A stretch of 64,000 nt of DNA from Eubacteriaceae bacterium (GCA_902362805.1 CABIXY010000003.1:467140-531139); one strand, 5' to 3'; positions 36,038 through 46,340 are shown, counted from the stretch's first letter. Notes: generated by a model from the sequence alone, not told the origin. Made by a program: numbers and translations.

Positions 36038-36044
36038 GAGGATT

Positions 36045-36977
36045 ATGATGGAAAAATTACATACATTCAGAGAAGATTTGGAAAAGGTCTGGGGCAACCA
36101 GTGGAGTGTGACCTCAGAAATCGGCAGGCTGCGTTCGGTGCTGATGCACAGGCCGGGCAAGGAAATCGAAGGGATCAAAGATCCGTCAAAGATTTATTTC
36201 CGCGATTTTATCGATGTGGAGAAAGCCAGATGGGAGCACGACCAACTGGTTCAGGTGTACAAGGATCACGGCATCGAGGTCAACTATGTGGAGGAGATGG
36301 ATCCGGGCTGCCCCAACGCTATGTATTGTCACGACTTGATCCTGGGCACCCCGGAGGGGGTCATCGTCACCCGGCCGGGCATTGAAATCAGACATAAAGA
36401 AGTGAAGTATGCTGCCCAAAAGGCGGCAGAACTGGGCGTGCCCATCGTCAAAACCATCCACGGCAAAGGCATCTTTGACGGGGCATGCGCCACCTGGGTG
36501 GACAAGGAGACGGTCATCGTCGGCACCGGTTCCCGCTGTAACGCGGAAGGGCTGAAACAGGTCAGCGATACGTTCCGAGATATGGGGGTAAAAAATATCA
36601 TTACCCTCTCCATTGCCAGAAACCAGAACCATCTGGACGGATTTCTCTCTATCGTGGATAGCCATGTGGCTGTAACCTATCCTTATATTACACCGGATAT
36701 CATCTATGAGGAGCTGGAGAAGAGAGGCTTTGAATTCGTTGAGATTCCAGCCTTTGATGAGAAAATCAACTTTGCTGCCAACTCTGTGGCGCTGGAGCCG
36801 GGAAAAATCGTCATGCCCAAGGGGGCGCCGAGGACGGTGGAACTGCTCAATCAAAAGGGCATCGAGGTCATCGAGCTGGATCTTGAAGAAATCAAAAAAG
36901 GCGGCGGTTCTGTCCACTGCTTGACCGCTTTTCTCAAGAGAGATGACATCCCTGTCTACGAAGTGAAAGAGGACTGA
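36045..36977 (+). CDS. Arginine deiminase/amidinotransferase-fold enzyme
   Basis: 310 residues of the guanidino-group-modifying enzyme superfamily. The catalytic His segment NQNHLDGFLSIVD and Cys segment GGGSVHCLTAFL are intact. The usual EGGD-type acidic motif reads FDGACATW, closer to the FDAAD of amidinotransferases but with Cys in place of Asp. Substrate unresolved: arginine deiminase, agmatine-like hydrolase or amidinotransferase are possible. A truncated paralogue lies 7 bases upstream and a DegT-like gene starts right after the stop. AGGAGG-type site at 36036. Confidence 0.82.
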   Translation: MMEKLHTFREDLEKVWGNQWSVTSEIGRLRSVLMHRPGKEIEGIKDPSKIYFRDFIDVEKARWEHDQLVQVYKDHGIEVNYVEEMDPGCPNAMYCHDLILGTPEGVIVTRPGIEIRHKEVKYAAQKAAELGVPIVKTIHGKGIFDGACATWVDKETVIVGTGSRCNAEGLKQVSDTFRDMGVKNIITLSIARNQNHLDGFLSIVDSHVAVTYPYITPDIIYEELEKRGFEFVEIPAFDEKINFAANSVALEPGKIVMPKGAPRTVELLNQKGIEVIELDLEEIKKGGGSVHCLTAFLKRDDIPVYEVKED

Positions 36978-36978
36978 C

Positions 36979-38082
36979 ATGCTGATTGGCGGATTTTACA
37001 GCGTGGACGGCGGTTTGCTGTGTGCTGAGCCGTCTGGAGAAGACTTTGATCTGCGGCTTTCTGAGGGTGGCTATGATTTAAAAATCTACACCAACAACGG
37101 GCGGACAGCGTCGGTCTACGCCATGAAACATTGTGCGGATCGGATGCGGCACAAGAAAGTCCTGCTGCCGGACTATCTCTGCCTATCGGTGATCAGTGCA
37201 ATGGAATGGGCGGGTATTGCCTATGATTTCTATCGGGTACGGGCGGACTTGACTGTGGATCTTGCAGATTTGTGCGAAAAGCTCACTGATGATGTGGGCA
37301 TGATCTATTTGATTCACTATTTCTCCGTGCCCCAGCCGGCGGAGGTGGTCCGCTGTCTCAAAGAGACCGCCGCTTCGCGGGATATTCTGATCATGGAGGA
37401 CATCACCCAGGCACTGTTTTCTAAGGACGGGGAGCGCATGGGATTTGGTGATTACATCGTAGCCAGCACCAGAAAGTGGTTTCCTATGACAGACGGCGGT
37501 TTGCTAGCCATTAAAGATGGAAATTACGGAAAGCTGCAGACTTTGGAATCGGCTTATGACGAAAGTGTTTATCGGGAACTGCTGATCTCTGTAGTGCGTA
37601 TGCAATATGAGATGAGTCCAGAAATGGACAAGGAACCTTACCTACTTTTTGAAAAGGCAGCCAATGCCAGCAGGTATCAGGATCTGACGCCCCGCCGCAT
37701 GACGGAAGCGTCGAGGACGATTCTGTTCAACACGGATTTGGACGTTCTGATGAAGAAGCGGATAGAGAACTTCCTCTATCTCTATGAACAGCTTGCAGGA
37801 CTTGAGCAGATTGAGATGCTCAGCCGTCCACTGGACTTGGGCGGAGATTATGTGCCATTTGGTCTGACTTTGCTGGCAGAAGATCGGGACGGACTCTATC
37901 GTCATCTGGTGCAGCGGAATATCATTCCTGAAATTCAGTGGATTCTGCCGTTGGAATACTATGAGCCGGGAGAGGATGCGGTCTATCTGTCAGAGCACAA
38001 CCTGATGCTGCAATGTGACCAACGTTATGATCTCTCGCAGATGAAATATGTTGCTGAGGTTATAAGAGAATATTATGAATGA
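36979..38082 (+). CDS. DegT/DnrJ-like PLP-dependent aminotransferase-fold protein
   Basis: 367 residues with a fold-type I layout: NNGRTASVYAMKHC at the cofactor phosphate site, LLPDYLCLSVISAMEWAG, IYLIHYFSVPQP, IMEDITQALF (cofactor Asp) and the Schiff-base lysine in ASTRKWFPMTDGG. Divergent from sugar aminotransferases, so the substrate is unknown. It begins 1 base after the amidinotransferase-fold gene, so the two are translationally linked and probably work on the same metabolite. Confidence 0.75.
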   Translation: MLIGGFYSVDGGLLCAEPSGEDFDLRLSEGGYDLKIYTNNGRTASVYAMKHCADRMRHKKVLLPDYLCLSVISAMEWAGIAYDFYRVRADLTVDLADLCEKLTDDVGMIYLIHYFSVPQPAEVVRCLKETAASRDILIMEDITQALFSKDGERMGFGDYIVASTRKWFPMTDGGLLAIKDGNYGKLQTLESAYDESVYRELLISVVRMQYEMSPEMDKEPYLLFEKAANASRYQDLTPRRMTEASRTILFNTDLDVLMKKRIENFLYLYEQLAGLEQIEMLSRPLDLGGDYVPFGLTLLAEDRDGLYRHLVQRNIIPEIQWILPLEYYEPGEDAVYLSEHNLMLQCDQRYDLSQMKYVAEVIREYYE

Positions 38083-38089
38083 CAGGAAA

Positions 38090-38118
38090 AAAGGACGAGG
38101 CATTATGCCGCGTCCTTT
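38090..38118. terminator. Hairpin after the DegT-like gene
   Basis: AAAGGACG and CGTCCTTT with an inner GGCAT/ATGCC stem. A-run on one side and short T-run on the other, so it may work in both directions. Confidence 0.7.
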
Positions 38119-38140
38119 CGATTAGGGTGTATGAAACCGA

Positions 38141-38467
38141 TGCGCCTTCATTTTCATTTTTTTGCTTATTTCTGGCGGATTTTTTGATTATTGTAAACCA
38201 ATGCGCCTTCATTTGCAAATTCTTATTCGCTGCTTGCGCGTTTCAGTAATTCGGTACAAATAAAATTCCTTTATTTTCCATTCAGGGTGTGTGAAGCTTC
38301 TAAAGTGGCCCTAAAGATCAATGAAAAAGACGAATTCGCTTGTTTCTCGCCGTTTCGCAAAGGGAGTAGCGCAAGTAAATTCAGAAACATCAAAAATGAA
38401 GGCGCGAAGGCAGGTTAGGACAGGGCTTTGCGCCATTAATCTCAGCTTTTTTGGGAATGAAGGCGCA
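38141..38467 (+). mobile_element. 327-bp inverted-repeat element, copy 2 (MITE-like)
   Basis: Terminal repeats TGCGCCTTCATT (38141-38152) and AATGAAGGCGCA (38456-38467), each with a second copy of the motif 61 bases inward (38202 and 38396). Same length as the element at 32281-32607 but inverted. The central ~160 bases differ from copy 1, while the flanking thirds are conserved. No reading frame of note. The pair brackets the DUF4190-to-DegT block. Confidence 0.75.
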
Positions 38468-38516
38468 CAATTTCTTTGATGCCTTTGACGTGGCCCCTGC
38501 TCAATTATAAATTCCG

Positions 38517-39260
38517 TTATTTAAATTTCCACTGTCTTGCGTCCAGTTCTTTGATGGTCTTGACGACGTATTCTACGATGGCATCGTTCATCAGCTTGCC
38601 CTTTTCGGCAGTAGCCTTTGTGGCATCGCCAGTCTGTGCTGTATCGGTCAGTTCGGAGAAGTCCCATTTGATATCTAGATATTCTGGCAGGTCCGGAACG
38701 ACGGAAGTCGCTAGTTCTGGCTCGCACCAGTCTCCAAAGAGATGATAAGCGATTGAGGTTTCACCTTCGCCGGCGTGACCGATGCCGCCCCAGACTTCGA
38801 AGGTGTCTTTTGGAAGCAGGTCACCGGCTGCGACCCACCACTGTGTCAGCGCTGCAATCTGTGCCTCAGGGTATACTTCTTTGATTTTTCTAGAAGCAAT
38901 TTCAATCGGAGCGATATTTCCATCGTGTCCGTTCATTAAAAAGACATGATCGATTCCCTGGCGGATACAGGACTCAACGATATCGTAAATCACCTGTGTC
39001 GTGGTGTCATAACTCAAGGTCAGGGTGAAAGGGAAAGAGTCGTAATGACCGCTGTAGCCTACGGTGATTGGCGGCAGTACCAGCATGCCTTCGATCTGGT
39101 CTGCAATCTGCTTGGACAGTTTGTAGGAAACCAGAGTGTCGCAGCCCTCTGCGATGTGCTGGCCGTGGGCTTCACAGGAGCCGATTGCCAGAATCGCTTT
39201 GTTGAAGTTTCCTTCCTTTACCTGATGAGCCGTCATTTTAAATAATTCGTTCATAGCCAT
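38517..39260 (-). CDS. Creatininase (creatinine amidohydrolase) family protein
   Basis: 247 residues. The metal-site motifs of the family are present: GSCEAHGQHIAEGCDT, YSGHYDSFPFT, LMNGHDGN and the glutamate in GHAGEGETS. Members hydrolyse creatinine to creatine or act on formamide/mycofactocin-type substrates; creatinine is not proven. The ATG at 39260 has GGAGG 8 bases upstream. It is divergent from an NCS1 permease, a natural uptake partner. Confidence 0.88.
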   Translation of the reverse strand: MAMNELFKMTAHQVKEGNFNKAILAIGSCEAHGQHIAEGCDTLVSYKLSKQIADQIEGMLVLPPITVGYSGHYDSFPFTLTLSYDTTTQVIYDIVESCIRQGIDHVFLMNGHDGNIAPIEIASRKIKEVYPEAQIAALTQWWVAAGDLLPKDTFEVWGGIGHAGEGETSIAYHLFGDWCEPELATSVVPDLPEYLDIKWDFSELTDTAQTGDATKATAEKGKLMNDAIVEYVVKTIKELDARQWKFK

Positions 39261-39338
39261 ATAATAGTTCCTCCTGCATAAAGATTGATTTCATTTTGAT
39301 TAAATTATAACTTTAATATGCTTTGATTGCAATAAAGA

Positions 39339-39367
39339 TTGACGGAAAATACGAGAAACGATATAAT
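39339..39367 (+). promoter_or_regulatory. Sigma-A promoter of the NCS1 permease
   Basis: TTGACG (39339-39344), 17 bases, TATAAT (39362-39367), 50 bases before the permease start. Confidence 0.85.
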
Positions 39368-39417
39368 CGAAGTGAATTTATCGGTATTATCAAAGGCTTA
39401 ATTGAAAGGAGCGTAAA

Positions 39418-40851
39418 ATGACAGAAGAGAAGAAAAAAGCCAAAGTGGCAGAAGCTCTGACTACTGACGGCGAATTCATGCTGGAACCTGTTCCCCTAGA
39501 TGCACGACGATCGACCAGAAGCCAGTTCATGGTCTGGATCGGATTCGGTTATGCCGTTACAGGCTTGATCGTGGGAGGCAATTTAGCTGGCTACGGAGGC
39601 ACTGGCGGCATGGGTCCGATGATGGCTTTCTGGGCCATTGCACTGGGCATGGGAGCGCTGTATGTGATGACGTCTTTCCTGGGCGTTGCAGCGCAGAAGA
39701 CAGGATATAATCTGGCCTTACTGTCCAAATTTTCTTATGGCAGCAAAGGCGTCGTCATCCCGCTATTCATCATGTCACTGCTGACTCTGGGCTGGTTTGC
39801 CAGCATTGCAGGCATGGTAGGTGAAGTCTGGGGCAAGTGGATTGGGAATCCCTCTGGCATCACTGTAATCAATCCAGAGAACTTTGGTATGGAGGGCATG
39901 AATCCGATCAGCTTAGAAGAATTCCTCGCCTGTGCCATCTTTGGAGCGGTCTTTACTTACACTGCCGTGCGGGGGATGTCCGCAATCGAAAAGGTTGCCA
40001 CGGTATTTTCTCCTTTGATTCTGATTGTAGCAGTCATCGCCGGCATCGTATTTATCTCCCAGGCGGGAGGCGTCGGCCCATTCCTGGATGAAGCAGGCAA
40101 GCTGGGCGGCATGGGTCTGGGCGACGGCATCACTATTGTGGTGGGAAGCTGGATTGCAGGTGCGATTATGGGCGTAGACATGTTCCGCTTCAACAAATCG
40201 GTGAAGGCAGTCTGGCTCTGTGCAGCCGCTTGCTTTGTCATGACGAATCCGATTCTGAACTTTGTCGGCTACATCGGTGTCGTTGTGAATGGAGAGTTCA
40301 ACTACGTGTTCTGGATGCTGGGCGCAGGTATTATTTTGGCGATTCTCGGCGTTGTCGTATGGACCACGGCTCTGTGGACGACAGACAATTCTGAGTTATA
40401 CTGCAATTCCCTGTACACCGGACCGGCGCTGGATGTCTTTGGCATCAAAGCGCAGCGCAAGACCATCGTTATCGTCATCGGCGTCCTGGGAACGATTTTA
40501 GGTGCAGCAGCTTTCTATCAGCTGTTCTTCGCTGACTTTATCAACGCATTGGGTGCCATTGCTCCGCCTCTTGCGGCACCGATTCTGGCAGATTTCTTTG
40601 TGGTAGGAAAAGAAAAGAAATATGACCACAAAGCGCTGGAAAAACAGCCGGCTGTTCGCTGGGCAGGGGTGATATCCTTTGCTGTAGGCGCTGTCCTGGG
40701 TTTTGTATTCCAGTATGTGACAGCCCTTCCTTACGGACTGCCTTCTGGTTTGTTCGCGCTGCTGGTATCCTTTGTACTGTACATCATCATCTACAAAGTG
40801 ACACCAGATGCAAAGACAGATGCAAAGGTCGTAGCAGAACTTGGGAAATAA
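39418..40851 (+). CDS. NCS1 family cytosine/purine/allantoin-type permease
   Basis: 477 residues with about twelve transmembrane helices. It resembles CodB-like NCS1 transporters: SRSQFMVWIGFGYAVTGLIVGG near the N-terminus, GYNLALLSKFSYG, and WIAGAIMGVDMFRFNKS in the middle. The cargo in this family is a nucleobase, hydantoin or related cyclic amide. Divergence from a creatininase gene suggests creatinine or a similar ring compound. Confidence 0.87.
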   Translation: MTEEKKKAKVAEALTTDGEFMLEPVPLDARRSTRSQFMVWIGFGYAVTGLIVGGNLAGYGGTGGMGPMMAFWAIALGMGALYVMTSFLGVAAQKTGYNLALLSKFSYGSKGVVIPLFIMSLLTLGWFASIAGMVGEVWGKWIGNPSGITVINPENFGMEGMNPISLEEFLACAIFGAVFTYTAVRGMSAIEKVATVFSPLILIVAVIAGIVFISQAGGVGPFLDEAGKLGGMGLGDGITIVVGSWIAGAIMGVDMFRFNKSVKAVWLCAAACFVMTNPILNFVGYIGVVVNGEFNYVFWMLGAGIILAILGVVVWTTALWTTDNSELYCNSLYTGPALDVFGIKAQRKTIVIVIGVLGTILGAAAFYQLFFADFINALGAIAPPLAAPILADFFVVGKEKKYDHKALEKQPAVRWAGVISFAVGAVLGFVFQYVTALPYGLPSGLFALLVSFVLYIIIYKVTPDAKTDAKVVAELGK

Positions 40852-40942
40852 AAATCATATATAATGATAAATCCTTTGTACCGGAGGGTTTGTAACCGCT
40901 GTGGTGGGAAGATTGAAAATATTGCAAAATAAAGATAGGATA

Positions 40943-40986
40943 AACAGCAGGGACAGGCGGCACAAAGTGCAGTCTGTCCCTGTTTT
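40943..40986 (+). terminator. Intrinsic terminator after the permease
   Basis: AACAGCAGGGACAG and CTGTCCCTGTT arms with TTTTC following. The rest of the 300-base gap to the nitroreductase gene shows nothing else convincing. Confidence 0.8.
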
Positions 40987-41147
40987 CACAGTGCTCCCGC
41001 AAGGGGCGACACTTCGCAAGGTGTATCCTATGTTATAAAAAGAATGGTATCGCTTTCAAAGAATTTTACCTAATTAAGAACTAAAAAAGTTATTAAATTA
41101 CTTTGGGTAGCAAGAATTTTAAAATACAACTCCAACACAGGATTTAT

Positions 41148-41759
41148 CTATATAATATCCGCAATCTCCTCAAAGGTCTTTTTCTTCAGTGTCGGCAGTT
41201 CATAGTCGGGATCTGGTTTGCCGACGACTAGGACCATGACAGGGGTTTCGCCTTCCGGGCGTCCCAGCAGTTCTCTGAGGAAAGTAGGAGGAGCTGGCGT
41301 ATAGGTCAGGCTGGCCAGGCCGGCGTTGCGAATGGCGTTAATTAAGAATCCGATGGAAATGCCGATGGATTCGTTCACATAATAGTTCTTATCCTTTGTG
41401 CCATCAGGAAGCATGCGGTAGTATTCTTTAAAAATGGCGATCAGACATGGCGCTTCCGTGAGAAATGGTTTTTCCCAGGTGACGGACAGTTTATCCAGAT
41501 CGGCCTGCCACTCATCAGTAATCTGTTTCTCATAAAAATTTTTTTCAACTTTTTCTGCCTCTTCTCTGATACGCTGTTTCATGGCAGGGTCGGTGACGAT
41601 GGTGAAGTGCCACGGCTGTTTATCTGCACCATTGGGAGCAGTTCCAGCGGTCAAAACACAGTTTTTAATCACGTCCATGTCCAGTGGATCGGGTAAAAAT
41701 TGTCTATAGGTGCGGCGCTTTTTCGATTCTTCTAACAACTCTTGTGACTTTTTCTTCAT
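41148..41759 (-). CDS. Nitroreductase family flavoprotein
   Basis: 203 residues from the ATG at 41759 (GAGGAGG 9 bases upstream; a longer frame lacks a site). FMN-binding segments SKKRRTYRQFLPDPLD, APNGADKQPWHFTIV and the C-terminal PVMVLVVGKPDPDYE match the family, which reduces nitro, quinone or enone compounds with NAD(P)H. It is the last accessory gene before the CIRCE promoter. Confidence 0.9.
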   Translation of the reverse strand: MKKKSQELLEESKKRRTYRQFLPDPLDMDVIKNCVLTAGTAPNGADKQPWHFTIVTDPAMKQRIREEAEKVEKNFYEKQITDEWQADLDKLSVTWEKPFLTEAPCLIAIFKEYYRMLPDGTKDKNYYVNESIGISIGFLINAIRNAGLASLTYTPAPPTFLRELLGRPEGETPVMVLVVGKPDPDYELPTLKKKTFEEIADII

Positions 41760-41954
41760 ATATAATGTCCTCCTCTTAGTCTTTCGTTTATCAAAGGGTA
41801 TCATATTCACGGCTAGAGTGCAATACTGAATTTATGATTTATAACAAAAAATATCGATTATATTTGTATAATTAAATGAAAATGATTTGAGGAATGTGTG
41901 CTTAAAATGTGGGTAATTTTCACCAAAATCACAAAAATATTTTCTAAAATGGTG

Positions 41955-41983
41955 TTGACATTCCGCAGGTTCAGTAGTATCTT
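41955..41983 (+). promoter_or_regulatory. Sigma-A promoter of the hrcA-dnaK operon
   Basis: TTGACA (41955-41960), 17-base spacer, TATCTT (41978-41983), just upstream of CIRCE. Confidence 0.85.
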
Positions 41984-41994
41984 ATATATAGTGA

Positions 41995-42021
41995 TTAGCA
42001 CTCAAATTGAGTGAGTGCTAA
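41995..42021. promoter_or_regulatory. CIRCE operator
   Basis: TTAGCACTC-N9-GAGTGCTAA, a perfect match to the HrcA-binding inverted repeat, positioned at the expected transcription start of the operon that encodes HrcA itself. Confidence 0.98.
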
Positions 42022-42034
42022 TAAAGCAGTCTCC

Positions 42035-42131
42035 CTTACCAATCGAACTTCGCCAAATGCTTGTTCTCTTGGAGGGCGTTTGCATAAGGTCTCCCCAGCA
42101 ATTTACTCCGTAAATTGGGGCGAGTACCATT
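42035..42131 (+). repeat. Two-hairpin dispersed repeat, copy R3 (type 1)
   Basis: Hairpin I (CGCCAA with TTGG...GGCG) then a core at 42082-42131 with GCATAAGGTCTCCCC, stem CAATTTA-CTCCG-TAAATTG and GAGTACCATT. Located in the hrcA leader, followed 89 bases later by copy R4. Confidence 0.88.
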
Positions 42132-42136
42132 GGCAG

Positions 42137-42220
42137 TCCGTTCCAAACCGGCTAAAGCCGGGGAACGTTTGCATAAGGTCTCCCAAGCAATTTACTCCGT
42201 AAATTGGGGCGAGTACCATT
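42137..42220 (+). repeat. Two-hairpin dispersed repeat, copy R4 (type 1)
   Basis: Hairpin I is GTTCC-AAA-CCGGC-TAAA-GCCGG-GGAAC. The core at 42171-42220 differs from the R3 core by one base. Its ACCATT end runs straight into the AAGGAG of hrcA. Confidence 0.92.
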
Positions 42221-42235
42221 AAGGAGAGATGATGT

Positions 42236-43282
42236 ATGGAATTAACAGAAAGAAAATTGAAGATTTTGCAGGCAATCATCAGTGATTATGTCAGATCTGC
42301 AGAACCTGTTGGTTCAAGAACTCTTTCCAAGAAGTTTGACCTGGGTATCAGCCCCGCTACAATCAGAAATGAGATGAGCGATCTGGAGGACATGGGATAT
42401 TTATCACACCCCCATACTTCAGCGGGCAGAGTGCCTTCGGACAAAGCTTACAGGCTATATGTAAACCATCTGATGGAGAGGCATGAGCTGTCTCCTGTGG
42501 AAAAGAATTTGATTGCTGAGAAGCTGAGAGCAGATGTAAATGAATTTGACGAGACAATCAAACACGCAGCCAGAATTCTTTCCGAGATTACGAATTTGAC
42601 TTCTTTTGCGATGTCGCCTACACAGAATGAGGATACGCTGAGATTTGTCAACCTTTTACCGGTAGATGAGCACACGGTCGTTTTGATGATCGTCTCTGAA
42701 AGCGGCAAGGTTTCCAATACGGCGCTCAAGCTGAGGGTGCCGTACACAGAGGAAAGCCTTCAGATCTTAGCGAAGAATATAACATATAATTACAATGGCA
42801 AGAAGATTACCGATGTCCTGAAGAGCCGCATCATTTCCAACTTCGAATCTGATATCGAGGCGATGAGCAGGCTGGCGGAGAACATCATGCCAAATTTTAT
42901 GAAGACCTTGGAAGACATGCTCAATGTCAATCTGTATATGGATGGTCTGACAAATATCTTCGATATTCCTGAATATAATGACCTGGAAAAAGCGAAGAGC
43001 TTCCTTTCACTGCTAGACAAGAAAGAAGACTTTACGAAGAAGCTGATCGAAAGAGAAGATGGCATCATTGTTACCATCGGTGATGAAAACGCCGATGATT
43101 TGATGAATGATTGCTCGCTGATTACGGCAACATATCATGTAGATGGCAAGTTAGTTGGAAAGATTGGAGTAATTGGACCGACAAGAATGAGATATGATGA
43201 GATTACATCCATCATAGAGTACCTGACAGATAATCTGAACAGTACATTTCAGTTAGAAGGCGGTGAAGAGGAAAATGAATAA
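42236..43282 (+). CDS. hrcA: Heat-inducible transcription repressor HrcA
   Basis: 348 residues. The N-terminal winged helix (LTERKLKILQAIISDYVRSAEPVGSRTLSKKF, then SPATIRNEMSDLE) binds CIRCE; the rest is the GAF-like domain stabilised by GroEL, ending IGVIGPTRMRYDEITSIIEYL. First gene of the operon and autoregulated through the perfect CIRCE at 41995. The leader of about 215 bases is unusually long because it holds two dispersed repeats. Confidence 0.97.
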   Translation: MELTERKLKILQAIISDYVRSAEPVGSRTLSKKFDLGISPATIRNEMSDLEDMGYLSHPHTSAGRVPSDKAYRLYVNHLMERHELSPVEKNLIAEKLRADVNEFDETIKHAARILSEITNLTSFAMSPTQNEDTLRFVNLLPVDEHTVVLMIVSESGKVSNTALKLRVPYTEESLQILAKNITYNYNGKKITDVLKSRIISNFESDIEAMSRLAENIMPNFMKTLEDMLNVNLYMDGLTNIFDIPEYNDLEKAKSFLSLLDKKEDFTKKLIEREDGIIVTIGDENADDLMNDCSLITATYHVDGKLVGKIGVIGPTRMRYDEITSIIEYLTDNLNSTFQLEGGEEENE

Positions 43283-43829
43283 CGAAGAAAAAAAAGTAAA
43301 CGAAGAACTTGATGAAGAAGTTAAGAATGAAACTCCTGACACGGAAGAAACTAAAGAAGAAGAGGCCGGAGAGGAGCAGACGGAAGATCAGGCGGACACA
43401 GAGGAAAAAAGCGAAGAGGACGAAGCTCTGAACTCAAAGTATCTGAGACTGATGGCTGATTTTCAGAACTATAAGAGAAGAGTTGAAAAAGAGAAAAGTG
43501 ACATTTATGCATATGCGAATGAGAAACTCGTATCGCAGCTGCTTGATGTGATAGATAACTTTGAGAGGGCCCTGCTCCACGAGGCGGCAGACGAGTCCTT
43601 TGTCGAAGGAATGAAGATGATTTTCAAACAGCTCACTGGGGTGCTGGAGAAGGCAGGGCTGGAAGAAATAAATGCGCTTGGAGAGGACTTTGATCCGAAC
43701 TTCCATAACGCGGTCATGACGGAGGACAATGACGATTACGACAGCGGTAAAGTCACAGAAGTCATGCAGAAGGGGTATTTACTCAATAAAAAAGTGATCA
43801 GGCCTTCTATGGTAAAGGTCAACAATTAA
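43275..43829 (+). CDS. grpE: Nucleotide exchange factor GrpE
   Basis: 184 residues from the ATG at 43275, overlapping the hrcA stop by 8 bases. A very acidic N-terminus (residues 1-58) precedes the helical dimer (YLRLMADFQNYKRRVEKEK) and the beta domain (DFDPNFHNAVMTEDN, VTEVMQKGYLLNKKVIRPSMVKV). It releases ADP from DnaK. Confidence 0.96.
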   Translation: MNNEEKKVNEELDEEVKNETPDTEETKEEEAGEEQTEDQADTEEKSEEDEALNSKYLRLMADFQNYKRRVEKEKSDIYAYANEKLVSQLLDVIDNFERALLHEAADESFVEGMKMIFKQLTGVLEKAGLEEINALGEDFDPNFHNAVMTEDNDDYDSGKVTEVMQKGYLLNKKVIRPSMVKVNN

Positions 43830-43833
43830 CGAG

Positions 43834-43945
43834 GCTTGTTAAAATTCCGCACTGCTTCGGTCTGGCATCACAATCTTTCACTTACGTACTTCAAGTACGT
43901 GCATTCGAGATAGCTCGCCGAAACCTATGCATTGCAAAATTTTTT
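43834..43945. repeat. Large hairpin element H1 between grpE and dnaK
   Basis: An imperfect inverted repeat of about 110 bases with a perfect core ACGTAC-TTCAA-GTACGT (43884-43900) and ends AAAATT.../...AAAATTTT. It starts with GCTTGTTAAAATTC, a box also seen at 45914 and 46250. Confidence 0.7.
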
Positions 43946-44026
43946 CATCGCTTCAAGTTTTTGAATCGATAAACCAAAAGGTCTACAGAAAAATGAATTT
44001 TAGAGAATTTTAAGGAGGAAAATAAA

Positions 44027-45910
<1,884 letters not shown>

Positions 45911-45913
45911 AAA

Positions 45914-46025
45914 TGCTTGTTAAATTCGCTCTCAGCGTTGTTGTGCGCCAGGTTCTGCGGTGCTCATGTACTTCAAGTACATTCTGCTCCTCGACCTGTC
46001 GTACGCCTAGCTGAGAACGAATTTT
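45914..46025. repeat. Large hairpin element H2 between dnaK and dnaJ
   Basis: A long inverted repeat with arms starting AAATTCGCTCTCAGC and ending GCTGAGAACGAATTT, and a perfect core ATGTAC-TTCAA-GTACAT. The core loop TTCAA is the same as in H1. It starts 3 bases after the dnaK stop. Confidence 0.75.
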
Positions 46026-46062
46026 CCGGCACATTTGAATTTGACGATTGCCCGTGGCGGTG

Positions 46063-46150
46063 TTGAAGCCCTAGCCCGATTTGCGGGCGGCAAATCGTTG
46101 GCAGGTCTTATGCGATAGATTCCCAAATCTGTGATTTGGTGAATCTTACC
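46063..46150 (-). repeat. Two-hairpin dispersed repeat, copy R5 (type 2)
   Basis: Read on the minus strand: hairpin AGATTCACCAAATC-ACA-GATTTGG, then core 46113-46063 with GCATAAGACCTGCCAA, stem CGATTTGC-CGCCC-GCAAATCG and GGCTAGGGCTTCAA. Compensatory changes against R2 keep the stem paired. Confidence 0.87.
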
Positions 46151-46153
46151 GCC

Positions 46154-46212
46154 AACCTGCGGCTTGCGCGCTCCTCACGTACGATTAGTACGCTCCGGTG
46201 CTTGCGGCCTGG
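46154..46212. repeat. Hairpin element H3 with GTAC core
   Basis: A shorter relative of H1 and H2 with core CGTAC-GATTA-GTACG and partly paired arms, in the dnaK-dnaJ gap. Confidence 0.5.
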
Positions 46213-46271
46213 GTTCCTAGCCACGAACAATTTTTCTGGCGCACGAAAGCTTGTTAAATTCGCGAATATGA

Positions 46272-46319
46272 TATGTAAATTTGCTCATGGCGGCAGGTCC
46301 GCCAGGAGCAAATTTTACT
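46272..46319 (+). repeat. Hairpin H4 directly before dnaJ
   Basis: GTAAATTTGCTC, then GGCGG-CAGGT-CCGCC, then GAGCAAATTTTAC: a strong hairpin ending about 9 bases before the dnaJ ribosome binding site. It could modulate dnaJ translation or mark an mRNA processing site. Confidence 0.75.
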
Positions 46320-46340
46320 GCGTTAAGAAGGAAGGTGAAA

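Noticed and set aside
35776..36178. N-terminal extension of the FAH gene to 36178
   Set aside because: These codons are the complement of the arginine-deiminase-fold fragment and the next gene's start; the extension is an open frame by chance.
32281..38467. ATGAAGGCGCA motifs at regular spacing as a CRISPR array
   Set aside because: There are only two motifs per cluster side, of about 11 bases, with opposite orientation at the two ends; no repeat-spacer series or cas genes.
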